Shown: positions 26,301 through 33,915 of the stretch, in pieces
How positions within the stretch are numbered: the stretch's first letter is position 1
How the letters are laid out: each line of letters opens with the position of its first letter
Assembly: GCF_009177095.1 (NCBI RefSeq)
Contig: NZ_AP021861.1
Coordinates: forward strand, 4,074,501 to 4,138,500
Source: Lacipirellula parvula
GTDB lineage: Bacteria; Planctomycetota; Planctomycetia; Pirellulales; Lacipirellulaceae
Reading direction: 5' to 3'
Length of the DNA stretch: 64,000 bases
Notes under the pieces: model-generated
What the model saw: only the letters and a program-made list of their open reading frames with translations
Databases searched by the model: none
What the model was told of the DNA's origin: nothing
Position numbers and translations under genes: made by a program

Positions 26301-27266
26301 CAGTGCGCCGGGGTCGGGAATCGTGGCGATCTGCGCGGGCGTGAGCCACGGCACCTGCGCGGGCGTGAGCCGCGGAAAGTCGTAGAACTTGAGTTGCTGA
26401 ACTTGCGAAGGAGCCAGCCAACTCACTTGAGTTTCAGTCAGCAAAGCCACGGTGATCTTGTCGACGTTCAGCACTTGGACTTGCATACGAGTGAGCGCCG
26501 CGCGATTGGCCGCGGGCCACATCGAGAAGTAATTCGCGGAGCCTTCCTTGATCGCAGCGGCTTGCAACAAGCTCAGAAACTGAACCTGATTCGTCAGCAA
26601 GAAGCGGAAGTCCGGGTCGTTGAGCGACTGAATCTGCGGGACCGTCAACCAGCCGACCTGATTCGGCGATAGGCGATTGATCCACACGTTTCGCACGTTC
26701 AACGCCTGGACCTGCGGCACCGTCAACGCGGCGACGTTCACGGCGCTCCACCGCTCCAACGAACCGGGGTCCGGAATCGTGGCGATTTGCGCAGGAGTCA
26801 ACCAGGGGACTTGGCCCGGGGTCAGCCGTTCGAATTCGTAGAATTTCAGTTGCTGGACCTGCGGCTGCGTCAGCCAACTGACTTGCGTGTTCGTCAGCAG
26901 CCCGATGCCGACCTTGCTGATGTTGAGCGCCTGAACCTGCGTCTGCGTCATCGCCGCACGGGCGGCGGCAGAGATCGCCACAAACGACGCGACGTCGGGA
27001 ATCGAGGCGACTTGTGCGGTCGACAAGTACGGCATCGTCTCTGGCGTGAGCAGGCCGAATTGCTCGTAGGTCAGCGTCGGCAGCCACGGCGGGACGACCA
27101 CGGCCAGCAGCGCCGGAGCGGTGGCGACCGTCTCGCTGCCGTCGTATTCGTCGGTGGGAAGGATCGACGCCGCGCTCATCACCACGCGGCTCTCAAGCTG
27201 TTCGATCGTCGACTTGCGCGAAAATCCGAACTGCTTCTTCCCGTTAAAACTACCTCTGCCCATCAT
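23370..27266 (-). CDS. Giant exported protein: LExR-type signal, 152-residue tandem repeats, G8 and beta-helix domains
   Basis: About 1298 residues. Near the N-terminus IEQLESRVVMSA matches the planctomycete 'LExRxxxSA' export signal. From about 60 to 575 run Leu-rich units (LTPAQVPWLTPAQIATIP and relatives) arranged in a 152-residue super-repeat, about three copies. Next is a G8 domain (about 622-740, W-P-V-I-G pattern beginning GLWSDPKIWRNGVVP), then a parallel beta-helix-like region (about 860-1190, with HFHHTG and GWGFVNHQSNVVMEDNVAFG), as in CEMIP/PKHD1-like polysaccharide-binding proteins. A cell-surface or secreted glycan-interacting role is inferred. The frame opens at TTG 27293, but ATG 27266 with AAAGG ahead is preferred. 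Confidence 0.85.
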   Translation of the reverse strand: MMGRGSFNGKKQFGFSRKSTIEQLESRVVMSAASILPTDEYDGSETVATAPALLAVVVPPWLPTLTYEQFGLLTPETMPYLSTAQVASIPDVASFVAISAAARAAMTQTQVQALNISKVGIGLLTNTQVSWLTQPQVQQLKFYEFERLTPGQVPWLTPAQIATIPDPGSLERWSAVNVAALTVPQVQALNVRNVWINRLSPNQVGWLTVPQIQSLNDPDFRFLLTNQVQFLSLLQAAAIKEGSANYFSMWPAANRAALTRMQVQVLNVDKITVALLTETQVSWLAPSQVQQLKFYDFPRLTPAQVPWLTPAQIATIPDPGALERWSDADVAALTQPQVQALNVRNVWIHRLTYAQVGWLTPAQILTLNDRDFRFLQPVQVPYLSTTQIALISEGSFNYFSMWPAATRAALNKTQVQWLNVGKMGVALLTPAQVTYLTTGQVQLLKFYEFERLSPAQVPLLTAAQIASIPDAGSLERWSAANIAALTPTQVRALNVQNTWIARLTTQQLAWLSDAQVQSLTYNSFVYLLPEQIPLLTVAQIQSIPSGSFLWSLSNESQAALTREQLLGMPTVYWAEYTLSGGALTPPDVDEWLDRGNHSGMETEAQRALALVPLSTVTHSTIASGLWSDPKIWRNGVVPTAGAKVQIAAGTTVQFDATMTQAIKTLRIDGKLTFVTNRNTQLKADTIVVSGTGVLHVGTTAAPIGANFTARILIADNGPIDRVWDPYALSRGLISMGEVKMVGAAKTEYTTFAIEPSAGDTKLYLSAPPTNWRVGDQLKITGTNATYVNFFTDEVTILAINGSVVTVAPLWVDHRTPAGAGMSVYVANVTRNVALVAEDPSVIAERPHLMFASNPNVELHNIGVYEFGRTDKSVPINDPVVINGVLQPGTGTNPRARYALHFHHTGVASGVAPAVVTGSVVVGSPGWGFVNHQSNVVMEDNVAFGVYGASFVTEDGNERGAMRRNLSINAAGALGGTFARKEIHDFGFGGHGFWFQGPNVEVVDNISAGSRGAAFVYFTASSKALIEAEHLIDPNLAGGSAAIPVGAAPIRLFSGNTAFAARVGLEIWHLQAQMTDGVSLIDDFTAWNIIDAGIDIHYSGQITVSNSKLLGFLPNASGVGVQTNSMVHDLTLINNYISGFEIGVDAPVRRSTVIYGGYIAAVQGVFVEKGHDSDRSVAIVNVNFGALSASQLQGRTATAVYMSGKYDFNDFLLRRVTSLYDDDSVRLVTGGIAYDLYYEEQLPNFVPFPSSVAAGMIPNELLNKTNSQLYDQYGISFGGMVAGHTFRLPGVNGLARYAE
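25560..26825 (-). repeat. 456-bp tandem super-repeat within the G8-protein gene
   Basis: Copies begin at about 26825, 26369 and 25913 (descending). The protein unit of 152 residues ends in phrases such as QQLKFYEFERL and restarts with LTPxQVPWLTPAQIATIPDP. Copies 1 and 2 are most alike; copy 3 decays toward its end. Shorter internal units of roughly 10-13 residues (LTxxQVxxL) are visible. Confidence 0.9.
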
Positions 27267-27838
27267 CGGCCGAACCTTTAGATCTATCGCCAAGCGACGT
27301 GTTGCTATGCATAGACGGCGGAATCATTCCACAGTTGTCTCGGTGCGAGCCGATGCGGGCGCACGACGAGACCGGTAGCCCGGACCGCGCGAAACCTGAA
27401 TCGACTCGAACGCGTTCCCGTGCGTTCTGTTTAAACAGCTAGACCCAACGCAACGCGGCACGATCATCCGATCGCTGCCACGAACCGTAGGCGCCTGCGA
27501 GTGAGATGGAATGGCTCCAGGCATCCCCTAGCCTGGATACGATCTGCCAAAGCGAACGTGCTGCCAGTTGCCGACGACGCAATCGCTGCCTGGGTCCGTC
27601 CGTTGGCGCGAGATGAGAAGCGTGTCTGCTGGCGAGCGTTTTTTACTCGACTGCGTAACTATTTCCAAGCAAATTCCGCGAGGCAATACCTTTTTCGCGG
27701 TTTGCGGCAATTACGCCGATTTTAACTTAGACCTCCCCCTTTTTCTGGGATCGGCCGGAGGGGGCGTGAGGCTCCAGGAAAATGCTGGGCGACGGCCGGC
27801 TGGGGGGTGTGATGGGGTGAATCTGTGGAGGGCCGCAG

Positions 27839-27961
27839 GTCCGTTGTCGGTGGTCAGTTGTCAGTTGTCAGTTGTCAGTTGCTGGGGAGTGCCTTGGGGC
27901 TGGAGCCTGGGATGGAGCCGATGGTTTCCGCAACTGACTACTGACCATTGACCACGGACAA
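27839..27961. repeat. Inverted heptamer array (TCAGTTG type)
   Basis: The left arm (27839-27881) has four near-perfect GTCAGTT heptads in a row. The right arm (27930-27961) has CAACTGA, CTACTGA, CCATTGA, CCACGGA. It is followed 13 bp later by an A-family palindrome. Confidence 0.9.
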
Positions 27962-27974
27962 TCCCTCCAATTTT

Positions 27975-28003
27975 GCTCCGGCGGCTCGTTAAGCCGCGGC
28001 TGC
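27975..28003 (+). repeat. A-family palindrome (forward)
   Basis: GGCTC GTT AAGCC stem with one mismatch between GCTCCGGC and GCGGCTGC arms. It lies downstream of a heptamer array, but the reverse partner on the other side is missing. Confidence 0.8.
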
Positions 28004-28135
28004 GGGGCGAGCGGGAGAGCGCAGTAAGTCAGCCTCTTTCTTGACTTTTTGCGCATTTCACGGTGCAATGGTGATAGCGAAAGCCGCATTTTTCAGGGGT
28101 CCGCGGTCTGTTCGCTACCGGTACAGAGCACCCGC

Positions 28136-29767
28136 ATGACCAATCTTTTCGATCGCTTTCCGCTCAAACTGCGCGCGCTCCTCAGCCGCGGGTCAACGAC
28201 CCGCCGGAGCGGTGATCGGCACACGCCCCTCGGAAGTCGCCCCGGCGGCTCGTTGAGCCGCGGCTACTTGCGCGGTCTGACCCTCATTGAAATGCTTGTC
28301 GCCCTGGCGGTGACGCTGGTGATGATGGCGGCGGTGGTCAACCTGTTCGCCAACATCAGCGGCAGCATCCGCAACCGCCGGGCGGCGATCGAAACTGGCG
28401 CCCAGCTCCGGCAAGTCCGGCAACGGCTGGCGATGGACCTCAACGGCGCCACCTGCCGCGGCACGACCTGGCAGCGGCCGGAGGCGAACCAGGGGTATAT
28501 CGAGATTATCGAGGGGCAGTGGAACGATAAGAATCCGAGCATCCTCATCGACGGCAACACAGGCAACGGCGAACTCGACTACGCCGTTTCGATGGTGCCG
28601 AGCAGCCAGGGCTTCGACTCGGATACGGGCAATTCGGCTGATGGGCGAGCCCTAGGAGTCGGCGCCATCACCGACGCTCGGGCGCTTGGCGACTGGGACG
28701 ATGTCTTAGCGCTCACGACGCAAGACGAGCGCAATCCATTTACTGGCAAGATTCCCTATCTCAATCCAACGACGAACGCGTGGGAAGCGCGGTTTGACGA
28801 CTCGCCTCAGGCCGAGGTCATCTGGTTTGCGGAGCAAAATGGCCTCGGCGGCGGCGGGAACGCTGAACCCGGCATGCGGCGAATCTACCGCCGGGCCCTC
28901 CTTGTGAGACCGAGCACGCAATTCCCGCCGCTCAGCGCGTTTACCGGCACAACCAATCGCCAACTCTTAAACGACTACTACACCAAATACGACGTCTCCG
29001 CTCGGATCGAAGACGGCCGTTTGGTGGGCAACACGCTGAGTGATCTCACGAAGAGAGAGTATCGTTTCAATCACGCATTCGATCCAACGGTAGCACTCAG
29101 CGACTTTCCGCACGCGATGCTGAACTTGCCGAACGGCCAGCCCGACTGGCTCGTGCTGAACAATGCGTTGGCATTCGATCTTCGCATCTTCGATCCAGGA
29201 GCGCCTTTAGTCGGGTCTGCCGGAGCCGTGCTAGAGCCAAGCGACTTAGGCTGGGAAGCAGTGGTTAACGTCACCAATCCGCCTGTCGTTGGGTACGGCG
29301 CTTACTGCGACCTGGGTTGGGGAAAGAGACTCACTGCAGCCGGCTACGCCTACCCGCAAAACGCAGTGCCGGCACTTCCTCTCGGCGTCGCGCCCGCGGC
29401 GTGGTCGCCGATTGTTCCGCAGCCGACCTTGCATATGCCTCATCGAGTCGGCTGGCACCCCAATCCCAACACCCCGGCGACGTTCGTTGATTACCCCGCA
29501 GTCTACGATACGTGGTCCTACCACTACGAGAACGACGGCCTCAATCAGGACGCCTCAGCAACCGATGCTTGGCGTGCGAACACCTTCGACCAAGGGGCCA
29601 ACGGCCTGGATGACGACGGCGCCAATGGCGTCGACGATCGTGGCGAACGCGAAACCTCGCCGCCGTACGACGTGCCGTTGCGGGGCATCAAGGCGATCCT
29701 CCGCGTCTACGAGCCCGATGCCCGCCAAGTCCGCGAGTCGTCGGTAACGCACAGCTTCCAGCAGTAG
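28136..29767 (+). CDS. Pseudopilin (type IV/type II secretion-like) with repeat-built leader
   Basis: A 543-residue protein with a type III/prepilin signal, GLTLIEMLVALAVTLVMMAA (cleavage after Gly47, Glu at +5), as in PilW/PulJ-like minor pseudopilins. The remainder is a large extracytoplasmic domain without a recognised family; DQGANGLDDDGANGVDD near the C-terminus looks like a calcium-binding Asp-rich loop. The 47-residue leader is unusual: residues 17-26 and 36-44 are translated from two inverted A-family palindromes. No other pilus or secretion genes are adjacent, so it is an orphan. The TAG stop belongs to a TAGCCGCG repeat edge. Confidence 0.8.
   Translation: MTNLFDRFPLKLRALLSRGSTTRRSGDRHTPLGSRPGGSLSRGYLRGLTLIEMLVALAVTLVMMAAVVNLFANISGSIRNRRAAIETGAQLRQVRQRLAMDLNGATCRGTTWQRPEANQGYIEIIEGQWNDKNPSILIDGNTGNGELDYAVSMVPSSQGFDSDTGNSADGRALGVGAITDARALGDWDDVLALTTQDERNPFTGKIPYLNPTTNAWEARFDDSPQAEVIWFAEQNGLGGGGNAEPGMRRIYRRALLVRPSTQFPPLSAFTGTTNRQLLNDYYTKYDVSARIEDGRLVGNTLSDLTKREYRFNHAFDPTVALSDFPHAMLNLPNGQPDWLVLNNALAFDLRIFDPGAPLVGSAGAVLEPSDLGWEAVVNVTNPPVVGYGAYCDLGWGKRLTAAGYAYPQNAVPALPLGVAPAAWSPIVPQPTLHMPHRVGWHPNPNTPATFVDYPAVYDTWSYHYENDGLNQDASATDAWRANTFDQGANGLDDDGANGVDDRGERETSPPYDVPLRGIKAILRVYEPDARQVRESSVTHSFQQ
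28184..28267. repeat. Inverted A-family pair inside the pseudopilin leader
   Basis: Reverse copy 28184-28211 (GGGTC/GACCC stem) and forward copy 28241-28267 (GGCTC/GAGCC stem), 29 bp apart, both translated in frame ahead of the peptidase cleavage site. Confidence 0.88.
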
Positions 29768-29782
29768 CCGCGTTCCCGCCAG

Positions 29783-29971
29783 TAGCCGCGGCTCAACGAG
29801 CCGCCGGAGCGAGTTCGGTTTGGCGCTGGCATTCTCTTGCGCAAGTTTGTGCGCAATTGAGTTGCGGCGTCAGTTGTCGGTTGTCAGTTGTCCGTGGCAG
29901 AATGCAGCAACTGACTACTGACCACTGACATTCCTCTGATTCGCTCCGGCGGGTCGTTGACCCGCGGCTAC
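29783..29971. repeat. Composite repeat upstream of the small beta-sandwich gene
   Basis: Reverse A copy 29783-29812 (GGCTC stem), inverted heptamer array 29869-29932 (GTCAGTT type), forward A copy 29942-29971 (GGGTC stem). The forward copy ends four bases before the next ATG. Confidence 0.9.
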
Positions 29972-29975
29972 CTCC

Positions 29976-30368
29976 ATGTTTCTTGCCCACTCCATTCGGC
30001 TGCGCGATCCCTGGCAATGTGCGGCGACGGAGCAGGGAGGAGTTTGCTGGTCGCGGCGGTTTCATCGGCCGACGGGGCTGGAGGCGGACGACCAGTTGCT
30101 GCTCGTCGTCAGCGGGCTGCCGGCTGGCGCGGCGGTTCGGGTGAATGGTTGCACTTTTAGCGGTCAGCAGTCAGCAATCAGCGATCAGCCAGAGAAAGTT
30201 GGCGATGGGCAGTTAGTCGCACCGCAGTTTGATCTCACGTCGATTCTGGCCGATGCGAATGAGATTGAGATCGAGATTCCTCACGATCCGCTCCGGCGGC
30301 TCGTTGAGCCACGGCTGGGGAACTCCTTTCCGTACGACGCGCGGTTGGCGGTGATGGGAAATTCTTAG
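29976..30368 (+). CDS. Small beta-sandwich-like protein bracketed and invaded by repeats
   Basis: A 130-residue protein without a recognised family name. The order RRFHRPTGLEADDQLLLVVS, VRVNG, FDLTSILADANEIEIEI resembles the sugar-binding jelly-roll of glycoside hydrolase family 2 proteins; this is inference. Residues about 62-72 derive from a heptamer arm (30161-30192) and about 105-114 from an A-family palindrome (30289-30318), both in frame. The stop TAG (30366-30368) is the first triplet of another A copy. Composite repeats flank the gene on both sides. Confidence 0.6.
   Translation: MFLAHSIRLRDPWQCAATEQGGVCWSRRFHRPTGLEADDQLLLVVSGLPAGAAVRVNGCTFSGQQSAISDQPEKVGDGQLVAPQFDLTSILADANEIEIEIPHDPLRRLVEPRLGNSFPYDARLAVMGNS
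30161..30192 (+). repeat. Heptamer arm inside the small beta-sandwich gene
   Basis: Heptads GGTCAGC, AGTCAGC, AATCAGC, GATCAGC in a row, translated in frame. There is no opposite arm. Confidence 0.8.
30289..30318 (+). repeat. A-family palindrome inside the small beta-sandwich gene
   Basis: Forward copy, GGCTC/GAGCC stem with one arm substitution (CCACGG for CCGCGG), translated in frame. Confidence 0.82.
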
Positions 30369-30510
30369 CCGCCGGTCAACGACCGGCCGGAGCGAATACC
30401 GTTCGACGGCGGCGTCCGTTGTCAGTTGCTGGTTTTTGCGACCGACGACGGACAACGGACGACTGACATTCTTCTGTAATCGCTCCGGCGGCTCGTTGAG
30501 CCGCGGCTGC
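30366..30510. repeat. Composite repeat downstream of the small beta-sandwich gene
   Basis: Reverse A copy 30366-30395 (CGGTC stem; supplies the upstream gene's TAG stop), heptamer array 30414-30470 (GTCAGTT type), forward A copy 30481-30510 (GGCTC stem). Confidence 0.9.
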
Positions 30511-30768
30511 TGTCGCTTTGTGTCGCTTTTTCGATTTTTCGCGACACTAAGCGTAAGTGGTTGTCATGGTTTTGGTTACGCGCCGTTAGTTGGCGACATA
30601 ATGTCGCGACTAAACGTGTGCTTCAAGATGACCGCTTCACATGGCGCGGAGCGGGGGCGCCAATCATTGCACGTTAGCATGAGTTCGGAACCGCGCGCAG
30701 TCGCGATTTTCGGCCACCCCCTCTACGGGTGATGCTCGCGCGAGAGACCAGCGGAGGAGCCCTCTTCC

Positions 30769-30856
30769 CTAGCCCCGGGCTTCGCCCGGGGGTTGCACCA
30801 CGCGCGATGATGCGTGGCGGAATGGTTACTCACCCCCGGGCAGAGCCCGGGGCTAG
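30769..30856. repeat. D-family inverted palindrome pair
   Basis: The left hairpin is CTAGCCCCGGGC TTC GCCCGGGG and the right is CCCCGGGC AGA GCCCGGGGCTAG, about 35 bp apart, with ACGCG(C)GATGATGCGTGG between. It is related to 39981-40068. Confidence 0.85.
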
Positions 30857-30878
30857 GGATGGGGGCGAGACGTTCTTG

Positions 30879-30910
30879 CACTTCGTCCACCGGCGGAGCC
30901 GGTGGCTTTT
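30879..30910 (+). repeat. C-family palindrome, single arm
   Basis: CACTTCGTCC, then CCGGC GGA GCCGG stem and TGGCTTTT. It is identical in flanks to arms at 6475 and 51142. Confidence 0.8.
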
Positions 30911-31068
30911 CTTTTGGTGCAGCATTTCCGCGCTGCTTGGCCAGCGGCCAAGTTCAACGTAGCCTAGGGCAACGCCTTGGGTCTTTGCCGGCCATTCGAT
31001 CGCTTTGGCTGAAGGCCATACTCACTCTCATCCATCCCCTCCGCTGTCCACTTGGACCAGAGCTTTCG

Positions 31069-32511
31069 ATGACCTCTCCGAATTACGCTCGCCAAATCGT
31101 CGTGCTCGTCTTGCTGCTCGTTGCTCCATCGCTGACAGCCGCGGCGGAGAACTCCAAGTCGAATCAGCTGACGCCGCAGCAGATCGCCGAGGGGTGGATC
31201 AGCCTGTTCGACGGCGAGACGCTGTTCGGGTGGACGCCGACAGGCAAGGCGGATTGGAAGGTCGACGATGGCGCGATCGCGGTGGGCGAGGGGGACGAAG
31301 GGTTCCTCATGACGAACAGCGAGTTTGGGGACTACGAACTGCATGTGGAGTTCAAGGCGCCGGCGACGACCAATAGCGGCGTGTTCTTGCGGACGCCGTT
31401 GAAGCCGACCGATCCGACGAAGGATTGCATCGAGTTGAACATTGCTCCCAAAGACAACCCATTTCCGACGGCGTCGCTGGTAGGACGCTTGAAGGTGAGC
31501 ACCGAGCCCGAGAGCTACCGCGTCGACGATCCCAATCAGACGGTCAAACGCCTCGGCGGACCGGGACGGGCCGTCGATCCCTGGAGCGACGGTTGGCATG
31601 CGTTCGATTTGGTTGTTGAAGGAAACAACGTGCAAATCAAACTCGACGGTGTGCTGCTGACGACTTACATCGCCAACAACGACTCTGTGCCGCCGCGCGG
31701 CCGCATCGGCCTACAGTTCCGCGAGGGGCCGGTCGCGTTCCGCAACGTTCGGTTGAAGCCGCTCGGGCTGAAGCCGATGCTCAACGGCAAAGATCTCGCC
31801 GGGTGGAATGACGATCAGAAGAAGACTAGTAAGTTTGAAATCGTCTCAGCGCAAGCTTCCTCTGGCTCCCTCCCCCTTGAGGGGAGGGCTGGGGAGGGGG
31901 GCGAAGCTGGTACACGCTCCACTCCCCCCTCCCTAACCCTCCCCTCCGGGGGGAGGGGACCAGAAGGGAACATCGAGGGCGATTTCGAACTCCGCGTCAC
32001 CAATGGCAGCGGCCAGCTTGAGAGCGACGCGACCTACGCCGACTTCACGATGCAGTTCGACACCCGCGTCGACGGCGACGGGCTCAACTCGGGCGTCTTC
32101 TTTCGCTGCATCCCGCGCGAGTACATGAACGGCTACGAATGCCAGATCAATAACGTGATGAAGGAGGGCGATCCGACGAAGCCGAGCGACTTTGGCACCG
32201 GAGCCATCTACCGCCGCATCCCGGCCCGGCGGGTGAACGCCCGCGACCACGAGTGGTTCACGACGACGATCGTCGCCACCGGCCCCCATATCGCCGTGTG
32301 GGTGAACGGCCTGCAAGTGACTGACTGGACCGACCCCCGCCCGCCGCACGACAACCCCCGCAACGGCCTGCGGACAGCCGCGGGAACCATCTCGCTCCAG
32401 GGGCATGACCCGACGACCGATATCCGCTTCCGGAACATGCGGATCGGCGAATTGCCGGGAAATACGAACCACGACGGCACGAAGGACACGACGGAAGAAA
32501 AGGCGAAATGA
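31069..32511 (+). CDS. Secreted protein with two 3-keto-disaccharide hydrolase (DUF1080) domains
   Basis: A 480-residue protein. Signal peptide 1-26 (IVVLVLLLVAPSLTAAA). Domain 1 (about 42-225) starts GWISLFDGETLFGW and has TNSGVFLRTPLKPTDPTKDC. Domain 2 (about 232-460) starts MLNGKDLAGWND and has LNSGVFFRCIPREYMNGYEC. The concanavalin-like DUF1080 fold is linked to hydrolysis of 3-keto-glycosides and is abundant in planctomycetes. Residues about 265-299 (GSLPLEGRAGEGG and onward) are a paired F-family repeat in domain 2, and the C-terminal NHDGTKDTTEEKAK is read from an H-family repeat that also supplies the stop. The ATG at 31069 precedes the signal peptide. Confidence 0.85.
   Translation: MTSPNYARQIVVLVLLLVAPSLTAAAENSKSNQLTPQQIAEGWISLFDGETLFGWTPTGKADWKVDDGAIAVGEGDEGFLMTNSEFGDYELHVEFKAPATTNSGVFLRTPLKPTDPTKDCIELNIAPKDNPFPTASLVGRLKVSTEPESYRVDDPNQTVKRLGGPGRAVDPWSDGWHAFDLVVEGNNVQIKLDGVLLTTYIANNDSVPPRGRIGLQFREGPVAFRNVRLKPLGLKPMLNGKDLAGWNDDQKKTSKFEIVSAQASSGSLPLEGRAGEGGEAGTRSTPPSLTLPSGGRGPEGNIEGDFELRVTNGSGQLESDATYADFTMQFDTRVDGDGLNSGVFFRCIPREYMNGYECQINNVMKEGDPTKPSDFGTGAIYRRIPARRVNARDHEWFTTTIVATGPHIAVWVNGLQVTDWTDPRPPHDNPRNGLRTAAGTISLQGHDPTTDIRFRNMRIGELPGNTNHDGTKDTTEEKAK
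31861..31964. repeat. Paired F-family repeat inside the DUF1080 gene
   Basis: 104 bp with inverted ends TCTGG and CCAGA. Each half holds a CCCTCC/GGGAGG palindrome (CCCTTGAGGGG left, CCCTCCGGGGGG right). It matches the intergenic element 58197-58355 in its ends and inner parts, and is in frame. Confidence 0.88.
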
Positions 32512-32552
32512 GGGTAATTCGTCGTGCTCGTCGTGCCGTCGTGGTTCAATTC
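32466..32552. repeat. H-family inverted repeat across the end of the DUF1080 gene
   Basis: The left arm (GAACCACGACGGCACGAAGG, 32466-32485 and on) lies in the coding end, and the right arm (…GTCGTGCCGTCGTGGTTC, to about 32548) after the stop. Related copies: 38313, 48262, 49461. Confidence 0.85.
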
Positions 32553-32660
32553 ATTAATGCGGGTGAGTAGATCAAACAGGGGTCGGGCAATTACAATCGA
32601 ACCCTTGGATTTCCTCGGTGCCCCCTTAGCGCCTTGGCGCCTTCGTGGTCAGCCCCCCCT

Positions 32661-32693
32661 CCCGAACCCTGAACCCCATACCCTGAACCCTCC
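32661..32693 (+). repeat. Heptamer arm directly before argG
   Basis: Heptads GAACCCT, GAACCCC, ATACCCT, GAACCCT, ending one base before the argG ATG. Single arm. Confidence 0.85.
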
Positions 32694-32694
32694 T

Positions 32695-33909
32695 ATGCCC
32701 AGTTGCGTGTTGGCTTACTCCGGCGGTCTCGATACCTCTGTCATTCTCGGTTGGCTTCAGGACGAGGGGTACGACGTCCATGCCGTGTACGTCGATCTCG
32801 GCCAGCCGTGCGAGGATCGCGAGGCGATTCTGAAGAAGGCCCGCGACAACGGGGCGAAGTCTTCGCGGCTGATCGACGTTCGTGAGGAACTGTGCCGCGA
32901 CTTTGCGTTCCCGGTGCTGCAGTGGCAGGCGAAGTACGAGGGGATTTATCTGCTTGGCACGTCGATCGCCCGGCCGCTCATCTCGAAGGTCTGCTTGCAG
33001 GTCGCTCGCGAAGTCGGCGCCGAGGCCTACGCTCACGGCGCAACCGGCAAGGGCAACGACCAGTGCCGGTTCCAACTCGCCGCTGAAGCGCTCGATCCCA
33101 ACGTAAAAATCATCGCGCCGTGGCGGATCAAGAAGTTCCAGGACCTGTTCGCAGGTCGCAGCGACATGATCGCCTACTGCGAGAAGAAGGGGATCCCGGT
33201 GAAGGCGTCGATCGCCAAGCCGTACAGCAGCGACGAGAACTGCCTCCACATCAGCTACGAAGCGGGCAACCTGGAAGACCCGACGGTCGACGGCGTGTCG
33301 ATCATCGACTTCGGCATGACGGTGTCGCCGCAAGAAGCCCCCGATAAGATCGAGACGGTGAAGATCGGTTTCGAGTCGGGCGTGCCGGTAACGATCAACG
33401 GCGTGAAGAAGTCGCCGCTGCAAATGGTCGAGGAGCTGAACAAGATCGCTGGCCGGAACGGCGTGGGGCGGATCGACATCGTCGAGAACCGCTTCGTTGG
33501 CATGAAGAGCCGTGGCGTGTACGAGTCGCCCGGCATGACGACGCTGTACGCGGCGCACTTGGCGCTCGAGCAACTGACGATCGACCGCGAGACGGTCCAC
33601 CTCCGCGATCGCATCAGCCCCGAAGTCGCCGAGATGGTGTACTACGGCTTCTGGTACGTGCCGAAGATGGACGCGCTCATGGCGTTCATGCGTGAGGTGC
33701 AGAAGCCGGTGACGGGCGAAGTGACCGTCGGCCTCTACAAGGGCAACGTCATGATTCAAAGCCGGACGAGCCCGTATAGCCTGTACGACGCGGCGATCGC
33801 CAGCATGGACGAGGCGGGCAACTACGACCAGACCGATGCGGAAGGGTTCCTGCGGATCCAGGGGCTGCCAAGCCGGGTGATGGGGCAGGTACGGCCGCGG
33901 AAGTACTAA
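32695..33909 (+). CDS. argG: Argininosuccinate synthase
   Basis: A 404-residue enzyme joining citrulline and aspartate with ATP in arginine synthesis. The ATP-binding AYSGGLDTS motif is at 7-15. KYEGIYLLGTSIARPLI, GATGKGNDQCRFQ and the SPYSLYDAAIASM C-terminal segment are typical. Length is normal (about 400). The frame continues upstream, but ATG 32695 gives the canonical N-terminus. A heptamer arm occupies the place of a Shine-Dalgarno sequence, so translation probably starts without one. Confidence 0.97.
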   Translation: MPSCVLAYSGGLDTSVILGWLQDEGYDVHAVYVDLGQPCEDREAILKKARDNGAKSSRLIDVREELCRDFAFPVLQWQAKYEGIYLLGTSIARPLISKVCLQVAREVGAEAYAHGATGKGNDQCRFQLAAEALDPNVKIIAPWRIKKFQDLFAGRSDMIAYCEKKGIPVKASIAKPYSSDENCLHISYEAGNLEDPTVDGVSIIDFGMTVSPQEAPDKIETVKIGFESGVPVTINGVKKSPLQMVEELNKIAGRNGVGRIDIVENRFVGMKSRGVYESPGMTTLYAAHLALEQLTIDRETVHLRDRISPEVAEMVYYGFWYVPKMDALMAFMREVQKPVTGEVTVGLYKGNVMIQSRTSPYSLYDAAIASMDEAGNYDQTDAEGFLRIQGLPSRVMGQVRPRKY

Positions 33910-33915
33910 GAGAGA

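Larger units (their letters stand above)
27267..28135. other. Gene-free stretch with heptamer array and palindrome
   Basis: No convincing gene. It contains a CCAGGC/GCCTGG hairpin near 27517-27536, a heptamer array (27839-27961) and an A-family palindrome (27975-28003). A promoter for the G8-protein gene should lie at the left end, but none could be identified. Confidence 0.6.
30369..31068. other. 700-bp gene-free repeat island
   Basis: Apart from the composite repeat (to 30510), a D-family pair (30769-30856) and a C-family arm (30879-30910), nothing recognisable was seen. The section 30511-30768 looks like decayed sequence without an open gene. Confidence 0.6.

Noticed and set aside
23967-26672. 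A 901-codon open frame on the plus strand
   Set aside because: It lies antisense to the repeat/G8 gene. Its Arg/Asp-rich composition mirrors the repetitive minus-strand coding; no domain is visible and the minus-strand product has clear domains.
27501-27951. Small open frames upstream of the pseudopilin
   Set aside because: They run through repeats, lack ribosome-binding sites and have no recognisable protein features.
27839-30510. Clustered repeats as a possible CRISPR array
   Set aside because: Units are 7 bp or 30-bp palindromes in inverted pairs, not 23-45-bp direct repeats with regular spacers, and no cas genes are present.
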